Source: a gamma proteobacterium HIMB55 (GTDB lineage Bacteria; Pseudomonadota; Gammaproteobacteria; Pseudomonadales; Halieaceae). Taken from it: a stretch of 64,000 nt of DNA. Both the position numbers and the translations under genes were made by a program. This document shows, in pieces, positions 36,402 through 44,481 of the stretch (its first letter is position 1; every line of letters starts with the position of its first letter). The stretch lies in assembly GCA_000227505.4 (NCBI GenBank), contig AGIF02000001.1:578035-642034 (forward strand). The letters run 5' to 3'. The notes under the pieces were generated by a model. The model did no database searches and was not told the origin of the DNA. It saw only the letters and a program-made list of their open reading frames with translations.

Positions 36402-38366
36402 ATGGCGTTACACAGGTCTGGAATTGTATGCGGGTTGTTCGCAACAACAATCTTTTCGGTGGGGTGCTCGACCAACGATCAGGGCAGCACCTTGGACGCC
36501 ATCATTCCAAAAAAAGAAGCGCTTTCTGTGGGTATGGCAGGGGATGACCCAGCAGACATCAGTCGCTACCTCTTGGCAAGTGGCGCCTCCGCACCGCAAC
36601 TTTCTCCCGACGGGCAACAGGTTATTTTTCGGTCCTCGGTCACCGGTGTACCACAGCTGTGGACATTGCCAGTCACGGGCGGCGCACCTAGCCAGTTGAC
36701 GTTCGGCAATGGCATTACCTTCGCTCGCTGGTTACCTGATAGCTCTGGCATCCTTTACGGGGCTGACAACAATGGCAACGAGCAAGAGTCCTATTTATTG
36801 ATCAATAGGAATGGGACCTCCGAGCGCGAAGTCTTCTCTGCAACAGAGGGTGGTTTTCGGTCCTTAGGTGATATCGCTGGAGACAACGACACCCTTTTTC
36901 TCGCCTCCACCGAACGCACGGGTCTTCACTACGACATCTATCAAGGGTCGATTTCGTCAGGTGAGACAGAGCTCATCTTCGAGGGTAGCTACGGCAACTT
37001 TGCGCGCGCGCTATCGCCGGACGGCCGCTATTTGGTGGTTACTGAGACCGTTGGAGAAGACTCTGATTATCTGTATCTACTCGATACGGATACACGTGAG
37101 ATGAAGGTGGTGTCTCAGCCTGAATCTCGAGCCAATCATGGTGACGGCGGCTTTGCGTGGTCTTCAGATGGAGGAACGCTGTTTTTGAGTAGTAACGCGA
37201 ATCGAGAGTTCGCAGCCGTGGTTGCCTACGATATTGGCAGTGCGCGATTCGACTCCTTGGTTGAGTCTGAGTTTGACTTGGCGGATGTGCGTTTGTGCGG
37301 CGCCGACGACGCCTACTTGCTATGGACCGAGAATCGCGATGGCTTTGATGTGCTCGGGGGGCGAGATCTTGCCACAGGAGAGCCAATCGTATTTCCTGAG
37401 ATTCCTGAAGGCGTTTACTCGCTCAGTTGCTCCAAGGCTGACAGCACGCTCATTGTCGGGATCAACGGCTGGCGAACGCCCGGTGACATCTATGCCATCG
37501 ACGTGGCCAAAGGTGAATCTCAGTTGTTGGTCGGTTCTAACCTTGCCGGCATTCGCGTGGACTCACTTATCCGTCCGGAGAGTATCACCATGCCTGCGAG
37601 GGATGGCGTAGAACTACAGGGTCTTCTGTACCTTCCAAAAGACCTTACAAAAGGAACCGCTGAGAGCGCGCCGCCTGTTATTTTTGAGGTGCACGGGGGG
37701 CCCACAGCGCAGTCGCGGGCGAATTTTGATCCCGTATCCCAATATCACGCTGCGCGTGGCGTTGCGGTTTTTAAGCCGAACGTTCGTGGCTCAACTGGCT
37801 TTGGCAGAACCTATGTCAAGCTCGACGATCAGAAGCAGCGTTTGGACAGCGTTCGCGATTTGGTCGACATGTTGAAATTTTTTGAAGGCGACGGTCGGGT
37901 TGATGCATCGAGAGCAGCGGTATCGGGCGGGTCCTACGGTGGCTATATGGTCAACGCGGTGCTCGCAGCGTATCCGAAGGCTTTTGCGGCAGGCGTCTCC
38001 CGTTATGGTGTGGCAGATTGGGTAACCGCCTTGGAAGTCGCGTCGCCGGCGTTAAAAGCGTCCGATCGTATCGAGTATGGCGATATTCGTGATCCAGAGT
38101 GGCGAGCGTTTTACACCGTTAATTCGCCCATTCGGCAGGCTGACAAAATTCGCGTCCCCGTTCTCTATTCGCACGGTGAGATGGACCCGCGGATTGATAT
38201 CTATGAAACGGAAGTCATGGTTCGCACACTGCGCGAGAACGGTATTGAGGCGCCATATATTAAGGTGCCAGATGAAGGCCACGGTTGGCGAAAACTGTCG
38301 AATCGACTTTTTTACTATCGTCGGCAAGCGGAATTTATTGAGTCGAAGCTCGGGATTGACGGTTAG
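36402..38366 (+). CDS. S9-family (prolyl oligopeptidase-type) peptidase lipoprotein
   Basis: A 654-residue protein from the ATG 36402 (AAGGGGGGA upstream). The leader ALHRSGIVCGLFATTIFSVG, followed by Cys, forms a lipobox. Residues 45-390 are a beta-propeller with repeated LSPDG/WSSDGG-type blades. The C-terminal alpha/beta hydrolase has VSGGSYGGYMV (Ser), HGEMDPRI (Asp) and DEGHGWRK (His), the catalytic triad of acylaminoacyl/dipeptidyl peptidases (S9C). It is expected to act on short peptides in the periplasm or at the cell surface. It follows the LD-carboxypeptidase gene after 104 bases. Confidence 0.9.
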   Translation: MALHRSGIVCGLFATTIFSVGCSTNDQGSTLDAIIPKKEALSVGMAGDDPADISRYLLASGASAPQLSPDGQQVIFRSSVTGVPQLWTLPVTGGAPSQLTFGNGITFARWLPDSSGILYGADNNGNEQESYLLINRNGTSEREVFSATEGGFRSLGDIAGDNDTLFLASTERTGLHYDIYQGSISSGETELIFEGSYGNFARALSPDGRYLVVTETVGEDSDYLYLLDTDTREMKVVSQPESRANHGDGGFAWSSDGGTLFLSSNANREFAAVVAYDIGSARFDSLVESEFDLADVRLCGADDAYLLWTENRDGFDVLGGRDLATGEPIVFPEIPEGVYSLSCSKADSTLIVGINGWRTPGDIYAIDVAKGESQLLVGSNLAGIRVDSLIRPESITMPARDGVELQGLLYLPKDLTKGTAESAPPVIFEVHGGPTAQSRANFDPVSQYHAARGVAVFKPNVRGSTGFGRTYVKLDDQKQRLDSVRDLVDMLKFFEGDGRVDASRAAVSGGSYGGYMVNAVLAAYPKAFAAGVSRYGVADWVTALEVASPALKASDRIEYGDIRDPEWRAFYTVNSPIRQADKIRVPVLYSHGEMDPRIDIYETEVMVRTLRENGIEAPYIKVPDEGHGWRKLSNRLFYYRRQAEFIESKLGIDG

Positions 38367-38503
38367 TTAGAAGCGAGTGTGGGGCACCATTTTTCATTTA
38401 TGACTCTCGCTAGCTGCTGATAGTCAAAGTGAGTTTATCGCCAAAAAAATAACACGATTAAAACAACAGTAGGGCAGACGAAGTAGCCAACGAGGAGAAT
38501 TAA

Positions 38504-39082
38504 ATGGCACGGATATCAACCTTGTCTCGGGAGCAATTACCCGATTTTGAACCCATGTTTCAGATCTTGGACAACACCATGGGTTACATCCCCAACAACT
38601 TTTTATCGATGGCGCATTGGCCCGAGTTGTTGGGTGCTTTTGGCGGTCTCGCGGCAACTATTTTGCAAACGGGGGAGGTTGAGGGAGGTTTAAAGCAGCT
38701 GGTGGCGATGGTCGCGAGCACGGCTAATGGCTGCCATTACTGTCAGGCTCACACGTCGCATTCGGCGAGTAATCTTGGCATATCAAAGGAGAAGATCGAT
38801 GCGGCTTTCGAGTTTGAGAGTTCACCGCTCTTTTCCGATAGAGAAAGGTCGGCACTTCGTCTCGCCTGGCACGCGGCACTTCAGCCTAATGCATCAACTG
38901 ACGCAGACTTTGAGGCGCTGTCAGCTCACTTTAGTGAGCGAGAGATTGTCGAAATAGTCGCAGTGATCAGCCTATTCGGCTTTCTTAATCGTTGGAGCGA
39001 CACGATGAAATCGGATCTTGAGGCGAAGCCGCTAGAGTTTGCCACGTCCATGGGGCTTACTGAGAAGCAGCTTGCAGGTTGA
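38504..39082 (+). CDS. AhpD/carboxymuconolactone decarboxylase-fold peroxidase-related protein
   Basis: A 192-residue helical protein of the AhpD-like superfamily. The redox motif is CHYCQAHTSHSA (CxxC with a downstream His), preceded by LKQLVAMVASTANG. Its length and the LREQLPDFEP-like N-terminus resemble the 'peroxidase-related enzyme' group. It probably acts as a disulfide-relay alkylhydroperoxidase. GAGGAG lies before the ATG. It stands alone in transcriptional context. Confidence 0.85.
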   Translation: MARISTLSREQLPDFEPMFQILDNTMGYIPNNFLSMAHWPELLGAFGGLAATILQTGEVEGGLKQLVAMVASTANGCHYCQAHTSHSASNLGISKEKIDAAFEFESSPLFSDRERSALRLAWHAALQPNASTDADFEALSAHFSEREIVEIVAVISLFGFLNRWSDTMKSDLEAKPLEFATSMGLTEKQLAG

Positions 39083-39147
39083 CGTCAGCGCAGACACTTC
39101 ATTGCAGGTATACTCGCGCGCTTTCGCCATGACCGTGAGAACGTAAT

Positions 39148-39525
39148 ATGCAACATGAGGGCTTTGCTGAGCTTGTTGGCTTTGAGATCTTTCCCAAGTC
39201 AGATGGCACCAGCACAGGGACGCTTGAGGTTCAAAAAGAGCATCTGAACCCAAATGGTGTTGTCCATGGAGGCGCGCTATTTACCCTACTCGACACCTGC
39301 TTGGGTGCTGCGCTAATGCAGCGGTTAGACACGGGCGAGATCTGTGCGACGCTTCAAATCTCAATGAATTTTCTTAAGCCTGTTTTCACTGGTACGGTTG
39401 AGTGTAGGGCGCATGTGGTGAGCAAGGGGAAACGAATCGGAAACGTTCGTGGCGAACTTTACGTTGGTGAGAAGCTCGTCGGGACTGCTGATGGCAACTT
39501 TGCCATCATGCAGCCCTCAAAATAG
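39148..39525 (+). CDS. PaaI-like hotdog-fold thioesterase
   Basis: A 125-residue single hotdog domain. The family block LNPNGVVHGGALFTLLDTCL (about 33-52) carries the Asn/His-Gly-Gly helix that binds the thioester, and ATLQISMNFLKPVFTGTVEC is the central strand region. It would hydrolyse acyl-CoA esters; the substrate is unknown. It converges on the NfeD gene with 18 bases between stops. Confidence 0.88.
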   Translation: MQHEGFAELVGFEIFPKSDGTSTGTLEVQKEHLNPNGVVHGGALFTLLDTCLGAALMQRLDTGEICATLQISMNFLKPVFTGTVECRAHVVSKGKRIGNVRGELYVGEKLVGTADGNFAIMQPSK

Positions 39526-39543
39526 TAAGCGCATAACTCGCGG

Positions 39544-40017
39544 TCAGGCCTGTGCTACCACCAAAATACCAGGGTGAAGCGCAACGACCTTTACCCGATC
39601 ACCTGTTGCGAGAGATTTATCCGCTTCTTGGCGATCGAGCTCTACGCGCCAAGTGACACCTGAAAATTGGTGCGTAGAGGTGTTCTCCTTGTCGAGTAAG
39701 GTTGAGAGATTAAATTCCATGCCGATAAAGTCGGAGCTCTCACCGGAACTCGGCGCATCTGCTTCTTGATAACGCTTGAGCGGCTTCCAAAGTAAAACGC
39801 CTGCCACGAAGGCAATAATGCCTGTTACCGCAGTCCCAAGTAGCCAACCCTTACCGATAATCCCTGTGTAAATAAGGGTTCCTGTGGCAATGGCGCCAAG
39901 ACCTAGCATGAACAAAATGATGGTGCTCATTCCGAGTACCATTAACTCAATGACGAGGGCTAGGGCGCCTACAGCAAACCAAAAGCTCTCGGGGTTTTCA
40001 TTGAAGTATTCAAACAT
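39544..40017 (-). CDS. NfeD-like membrane protein
   Basis: A 157-residue protein with three or four N-terminal helices (FWFAVGALALVIELMVLGMS, TIILFMLGLGAIATGTLIYTG, LLGTAVTGIIAFVAGVLLW) and a C-terminal OB-fold (GMEFNLSTLLDKENTSTHQFSG then WRVELDRQE, ending DRVKVVALHPGILVVAQ). NfeD short forms work with SPFH proteins, and here the SPFH gene lies 4 bases upstream on the same strand. The role is membrane microdomain organisation or quality control. Confidence 0.92.
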   Translation of the reverse strand: MFEYFNENPESFWFAVGALALVIELMVLGMSTIILFMLGLGAIATGTLIYTGIIGKGWLLGTAVTGIIAFVAGVLLWKPLKRYQEADAPSSGESSDFIGMEFNLSTLLDKENTSTHQFSGVTWRVELDRQEADKSLATGDRVKVVALHPGILVVAQA

Positions 40018-40021
40018 GTCT

Positions 40022-40966
40022 TCAGCCCTTACCGTTCGTATCGTTGAGACGATTAACGATGGTCATCGCCTCGGCAACCACATTCGAGGCATTAGTTTGG
40101 CTATCACTCAGCAGAACCACAGAGGAATCACGGGCAATCGCCTCCTTCGCACTGATCGCTTGTTCCGCCAAATCTAACTGAACGGCCTTTTGCCCATCCT
40201 CGGTGTTTGCAGCAGCGCCCACCTTGTTGAGTGCCTCAGCTTTAGCTTCAGCTACCGCGATGATGGCGTTTGCCTCACCTTCTGCCTTGAGGATCTGCTC
40301 TGCCTTTTCAGCTTCGGCTTTCAATACACGTGCTTGTTTTTCACCTTCCGCAACGTTGATTGAGGACTGACGCTCACCTTCTGATTCAAGAATGGCCGCA
40401 CGCTTTTCTCGCTCGGCTTTCATTTGACGCTCCATCGCATCGAGAACCGTGCGGGGAGGTTCGATATCCTTGATTTCATAACGAAGGACCATCACACCCC
40501 AAGGTCCAGCAGCTTCATTAATTTGCGAGACGATATTGTTGTTGAGCGCTTCTCTCTCCTCAAAAGTCTTGTCCAGTTCGATCTTACCTATCTCGCTTCG
40601 CATGGTGGTTTGTGCCAGCTGCGTGACGGCATAAACATAATCGTCGACGCCGTAGGAGGCTTTGTAAGGGTCGAGCACTTTCAGATACAGCACGCCATCA
40701 ACGATCAGAGAAATGTTGTCTCGTGTAATGGCCGCTTGCGAGGGTACGTCAACGGCTTGCTCTTTAAGCGTGCGGTTGTAAGCCACGCGGTCAAAGAACG
40801 GATTTAAAAAGTTTAGTCCCGCTTCGAGTGTTCTTGTGTACTTACCGAAACGCTCTACAACGAACGCCCGGTTTTGTGGAACGAACTTTACGGCCTTGGC
40901 GAGAATGACGACCAGGATAATGGCGACTGCGACCGAGCTGACTAGCCCAAACGAAATAACTTCCAT
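40022..40966 (-). CDS. SPFH/Band 7 (QmcA-like) protein
   Basis: A 314-residue stomatin-like protein. One N-terminal helix (SSVAVAIILVVILAKAVKFV) is followed by the SPFH domain (QNRAFVVERFGKYTRTLEAGLNF) and an Ala/Glu-rich coiled coil (about 180-265, repeated KAEAEKAEQI/KAEGEANAI). QmcA in E. coli functions with its NfeD partner YbbK in the inner membrane. First gene of a two-gene leftward operon. Confidence 0.92.
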   Translation of the reverse strand: MEVISFGLVSSVAVAIILVVILAKAVKFVPQNRAFVVERFGKYTRTLEAGLNFLNPFFDRVAYNRTLKEQAVDVPSQAAITRDNISLIVDGVLYLKVLDPYKASYGVDDYVYAVTQLAQTTMRSEIGKIELDKTFEEREALNNNIVSQINEAAGPWGVMVLRYEIKDIEPPRTVLDAMERQMKAEREKRAAILESEGERQSSINVAEGEKQARVLKAEAEKAEQILKAEGEANAIIAVAEAKAEALNKVGAAANTEDGQKAVQLDLAEQAISAKEAIARDSSVVLLSDSQTNASNVVAEAMTIVNRLNDTNGKG

Positions 40967-41093
40967 TTTTATGCCCCCGTTTTATTTAATGATAAATAAA
41001 GTTATAGGGTGCAGGTGTCGTTAATTCAACCCCGTCGCGTCAAGCAAGAAGTTGTTGGTGGCAAGAGGGTGATAAAAGCGACGGTAGTTTGAG

Positions 41094-41534
41094 CTATTCC
41101 ATCGACCGGAACATGAGCGCGAGACGTTTGCCGCGACTCAGATTTTCTAGGAAGTCCTTGGCATTGTCCTCGCGGCTCAAAAAGTCGGAGTAACCTTGGA
41201 GTGTTTCGAGTTCGACACCGTCAAGGTTTAAGAACCCCATGCGCCAATCTGCAAATTCTCTCTCTTCGATTTCGCCATCGAACAGGACATCAACAGCTGT
41301 GTGGCGTTCGTCTTTTTCGATGCTCGCAAACGTTCGCTTAACTTCAGCTTCTGTTCCTTCCAGTACCTGATAAAAGGACTTTTCACGATGGAGAAGCAGG
41401 CCCGTAATGTCTCGCTCGGTATTGATGCGCCGCGCCTCGGCCATCAACTCAATCATCCCTTGCGTGCCTATATCGCCGGTTTCAGTGCTCACATAACCGA
41501 GGTGGAATAGGGCGCTAGGCTGTGAATTAGACAT
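41094..41534 (-). CDS. BLUF-domain blue-light photoreceptor
   Basis: A 146-residue protein with a BLUF flavin domain at residues 8-102 and a 44-residue tail. The photochemically essential residues are all present and have exactly the AppA spacing: Tyr14, Asn38 (ARRINTERDITGLLL), Gln56 (FYQVLEG), Trp97 and Met99 (ADWRMGF). In Rhodobacter, AppA is a BLUF/heme protein that antagonises PpsR. No such extra domain is present here, so signalling must go through the tail or a protein contact. It is divergent from acsF, and the PpsR-type site at 41589-41606 lies between them. AAGG precedes the ATG. Confidence 0.9.
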   Translation of the reverse strand: MSNSQPSALFHLGYVSTETGDIGTQGMIELMAEARRINTERDITGLLLHREKSFYQVLEGTEAEVKRTFASIEKDERHTAVDVLFDGEIEEREFADWRMGFLNLDGVELETLQGYSDFLSREDNAKDFLENLSRGKRLALMFRSME

Positions 41535-41588
41535 GGTTCATACCTTCTTTATTGGATCGACGCCCACCTAGCTTGATTGGATTATTAA

Positions 41589-41606
41589 TGTAAAATAAAG
41601 TTGACA
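41589..41606 (+). promoter_or_regulatory. PpsR/CrtJ-type operator overlapping the acsF -35 box
   Basis: TGTAAAATAAAGTTGACA matches the PpsR consensus TGT-N12-ACA exactly. Its right half contains TTGACA (41601-41606), a consensus -35. A -10 about 17 bases on would lie near 41624 and is weak (TTTAGC). Bound repressor would block RNA polymerase. The element is 71 bases before acsF and 55 bases before the divergent BLUF start. Confidence 0.7.
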
Positions 41607-41676
41607 TGTTTTATATAAAAAATTTTAGCCATTATTTTGGTGTTGCCGCTTTTACAAGTAGGCATACGGGGGAAAC

Positions 41677-42741
41677 ATGACAAAAGATTCAACCGCAGAG
41701 ACGATGAATATTAGTACACAGCAAGCGTTGGAAAGTCGTGCGCTCGCTCCTCGATTCTACACCACCAACTGCAAGGAGGTGGGTGAGTACGACATTGAGC
41801 CCGTTCGGGAAGAGTGGGATGCGATGATGGCTGCATTCGAACTGGATAAGAATCGCGAACACTTCAAACAGAACTACGATTTCGATCCAGCCGAGCTAGA
41901 TGCTGATCCCGAGCTCAAAGCTGAGTTTCTCGATTTGTTGGTCAGCTCGATTACGGCTGAGTATTCAGGTTGCGTTTTGTATCAGGAAATCGAGAGTAAG
42001 GTTGATAACCCTGAGATAGCGAAATTATTTCGCTACATGGCGCGTGATGAATCCCGTCACGCGGGCTTTATCAACCGGGCCCTCAATAAGCTGGGCGTCG
42101 CGGTCGATCTGAGTGTTTTAAAACGCGATAAGGAATACACCTACTTCCGTCCTAAGTTTATCTTTTATGCGACTTACCTCTCAGAGAAGATCGGCTATGC
42201 GCGATACATCACCATATACCGGCATTTAGAGCGGAACCCTGAGCGTCGTTTTCATCCGATCTTCAAGTGGTTCCTAGAGTGGTGTAATGATGAGTTCGCA
42301 CACGGTGAGGCTTTTGCCCTGCTCATGCGAGCTAATCCGAAGCTGCTCTCGGGCTTCAACAAGGTATACATCAAAATGTTTTTGGTCTTGGTCTACACGA
42401 CCATGTACGTGCGGGATCATTCTCGGCCAAAGCTCTATGAGGCGTTTGGGATGAATGTTACCGAGTTCGATAATACGGTGTTCGATATCACAACCGAAAT
42501 TTCCAAGCAGGTCTTCCCGCTCACTCTCAACACCCGATCACCTAAGTTCCAGAAGGGTCTGGAGCGCTTGCTTGATCTCAATATGCGACTTGAGAGTATG
42601 GAGGGGCAAAGCGGCGTTTCCGCGAGCCTGAGTCGTCTCGGCCTTCAGGCCGGCACCGCATTGACGATATTGCGACTGTTCCTACTTCCGGCGGATCGCA
42701 ATGAGATGCCAAAGCAGGTGGCTATGCAGCCCGCTTGGTAA
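41677..42741 (+). CDS. acsF: Mg-protoporphyrin IX monomethyl ester oxidative cyclase
   Basis: A 354-residue di-iron enzyme that forms the isocyclic (E) ring of bacteriochlorophyll with O2. Ligand motifs are EYSGCVLYQEIE, DESRHAGF (Glu125, His128) and WCNDEFAHGEAFALL. Its presence means ring closure is aerobic; no BchE is seen in the window. GGGGG precedes the ATG. It is monocistronic, with its own terminator at 42793-42816 and the upstream PpsR-type operator. In its PGC position it marks the left edge of the cluster. Confidence 0.97.
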   Translation: MTKDSTAETMNISTQQALESRALAPRFYTTNCKEVGEYDIEPVREEWDAMMAAFELDKNREHFKQNYDFDPAELDADPELKAEFLDLLVSSITAEYSGCVLYQEIESKVDNPEIAKLFRYMARDESRHAGFINRALNKLGVAVDLSVLKRDKEYTYFRPKFIFYATYLSEKIGYARYITIYRHLERNPERRFHPIFKWFLEWCNDEFAHGEAFALLMRANPKLLSGFNKVYIKMFLVLVYTTMYVRDHSRPKLYEAFGMNVTEFDNTVFDITTEISKQVFPLTLNTRSPKFQKGLERLLDLNMRLESMEGQSGVSASLSRLGLQAGTALTILRLFLLPADRNEMPKQVAMQPAW

Positions 42742-42792
42742 ATCCTTTGACCAGCATGGCTGCAGTGCAGTCAGTCTGGTAGTAATGATATG

Positions 42793-42816
42793 AAAGGGTC
42801 ATTCGACCCTTTTTTT
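42793..42816 (+). terminator. acsF intrinsic terminator
   Basis: AAAGGGTC, an ATTC loop, GACCCTTT, then TTTT. An 8-bp perfect stem 51 bases after the acsF stop. Confidence 0.92.
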
Positions 42817-42865
42817 GTGGGCGTTAGCTACATGGTCAGGCTGCCGAGCGAGAGCAGGGCGCGTA

Positions 42866-42961
42866 GATGGACTCGCCGATGGCCTGAAGAGAGAACTTAA
42901 GAGAGGTGTTAAGCAAGGACTGAGACAGGGAATAAAACAAGGACTAAAACAAGGACAAAAA
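42866..42961 (+). repeat. 12-bp tandem repeat, eight degenerate units
   Basis: Eight consecutive 12-mers run from GATGGACTCGCC to CAAGGACAAAAA. CAAGGACTAAAA and its near copies dominate the last four. Read rightward in one frame they would encode a tetrapeptide repeat of the form Q/R-G-(L/V/I)-K. The open frame around it (42815-43111) has only a TTG start inside the acsF terminator, so I do not call it a gene. It sits in the 264-base gap between acsF and the leftward membrane-protein gene. Confidence 0.75.
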
Positions 42962-43005
42962 AATGCAGCCTCTTGCCTGTTTGGTAAGAACAGCTCGGCG
43001 ACCTG

Positions 43006-43275
43006 CTACTCCCCGCGCCAATATCCCTTGAATTCACTCAGATGTAGCATTCCTGCAACCGAAAGCGCAGAGAGTATTAATAGACTTGAGGCGTCCCATA
43101 ACGCCAGTTGAACGGTCACCATCAGTACCGCGCCCGCAGCTAGATTAGAGACAAATCGAGAGGGCGGGGCACCTTTGCCGGTCGAACGAAACCGGCGTAC
43201 TAAAATTATCGCTTCGATAGCAATTAAGGCAGTAATGACGCCAAGTAAGAGTCCCGACTGGAGGAGTGATTCCAC
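43006..43275 (-). CDS. Small PGC-encoded membrane protein, unknown function
   Basis: An 89-residue protein with three likely helices (LLLGVITALIAIEAIILV, SNLAAGAVLMVTVQLALWD, LLILSALSVAGMLHL) and a basic loop (RRFRSTGKGAPPSR). It starts 3 bases after the bchP stop, so it is the last gene of the bchG / PucC-family / bchP operon. I do not recognise a family. Position suggests a pigment-tail or assembly-linked role, which is inference. Confidence 0.7.
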   Translation of the reverse strand: MESLLQSGLLLGVITALIAIEAIILVRRFRSTGKGAPPSRFVSNLAAGAVLMVTVQLALWDASSLLILSALSVAGMLHLSEFKGYWRGE

Positions 43276-43278
43276 AAA

Positions 43279-44481
43279 TTACGCTGCTGTCTTCGAGAGG
43301 CCTAATAGTTGCGCCACGTCTTTCAAAAAGACCCGGAGGTGCTCCTTACGCTTCTTTTTAACCAGCTTTTTCTGGGTATAGGACTGCCATGTGAGTGTTT
43401 GCACGTCCTCATCCTTGCACATCTCGACAAACTGCTCGCGCCGTTTGTCGCTGTGATACCAGAAGTATTGAAGTAAGCCCAAAGCCCAAAATGTTCGTCC
43501 GTGCAATTTCATGAATCGTTTGCGGGGTGCTTTTAGTGCCGAGGCCTTTCCTGTAACTAAGAATTCTTTGATGGCGTCGGCACTGAGTCGGCCGCAAAGC
43601 ATGGCGTAATAAATGCCCTCGCCAGACGCAGGTGCAACAACACCCGCCGCATCCCCAGAAACCAAAATACCTTTACCATCGTCCCATCGCTTCATGGGTT
43701 TCATTGGGATAGGCGCGCCTTCTTTGCGGATAGTTGGAGCGTCATCCAAGCCCGAAATGCTGCGTAATTCGGCGACCGAGTCTTTTGCTGAGAAGTCTTT
43801 GAATGCGCTGCCGACACCGATGCTTGCAGACGTACCATGGGGAAATACCCAGGCATAGAAGTCAGGTGATAACTTGCCTTGATACCAAACCTCACAGCGC
43901 TCGGGATCATAATCCTCGGTGGCTGCTGAAGGTGCCTCAACAATTTCATGATAGGCCAAGACCCAGGGAATATCTGCATACTTGGGTACACCTTGTCGTG
44001 CGACTTTGGAGCGAGCGCCGTCAGCGCCTAAGACACATCGCGCAGTGGCCGTGCAAACCTGCGATTCCTCATCTTTCGAGACATAGGTGACTTCGATTGT
44101 CTCTTCGTCAAGATATTTAAGAGACTTGAAGGCCGCCAGTTCAAGTTCTGCGCCGGCGCGCTGTGCGCGAAGCCTCAACCATGGATCGAACTCATCTCGG
44201 TCTACCATGCCAACGAAGGTTCCCTCGATCGGCATATCGACCTTTTGCGCTTTAGGCGAAATCATTCGCGCCGATTGAATCTCGGCCTTTAGGAGTGATC
44301 TAGGGATATCAAATTCGCCCAATATGCACGGTGGAATAGCGCCACCGCAGGGCTTTATTCGGAAGGCTCGCTCCAAAAGTAGAACGCTGTGACCGGCTAG
44401 CGCTATTTCGTGAGCTGCAGTAGCGCCCGACGGTCCGCCGCCTACAACTATAACGTCAAAATCGGTGTTTGAATGAGTCAT
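43279..44481 (-). CDS. bchP: Geranylgeranyl reductase BchP
   Basis: A 400-residue FAD-dependent enzyme that reduces the geranylgeranyl tail of bacteriochlorophyll a to phytyl. The N-terminal Rossmann motif is DVIVVGGGPSGATAAHEIAL, then LLLERAFRIKPCGGAIPPC and GILVSGDAAGVVAPASGEGI, all typical of BchP/ChlP. It overlaps the end of the PucC-family gene by 4 bases. Third gene of the leftward operon. Confidence 0.95.
   Translation of the reverse strand: MTHSNTDFDVIVVGGGPSGATAAHEIALAGHSVLLLERAFRIKPCGGAIPPCILGEFDIPRSLLKAEIQSARMISPKAQKVDMPIEGTFVGMVDRDEFDPWLRLRAQRAGAELELAAFKSLKYLDEETIEVTYVSKDEESQVCTATARCVLGADGARSKVARQGVPKYADIPWVLAYHEIVEAPSAATEDYDPERCEVWYQGKLSPDFYAWVFPHGTSASIGVGSAFKDFSAKDSVAELRSISGLDDAPTIRKEGAPIPMKPMKRWDDGKGILVSGDAAGVVAPASGEGIYYAMLCGRLSADAIKEFLVTGKASALKAPRKRFMKLHGRTFWALGLLQYFWYHSDKRREQFVEMCKDEDVQTLTWQSYTQKKLVKKKRKEHLRVFLKDVAQLLGLSKTAA

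Noticed and set aside
42815-43111. 98-codon rightward frame containing the 12-bp repeat
   Set aside because: Its only start is a TTG inside the acsF terminator, it has no Shine-Dalgarno, and its 3' half is antisense to the well-placed 89-codon gene. Kept only as a repeat.
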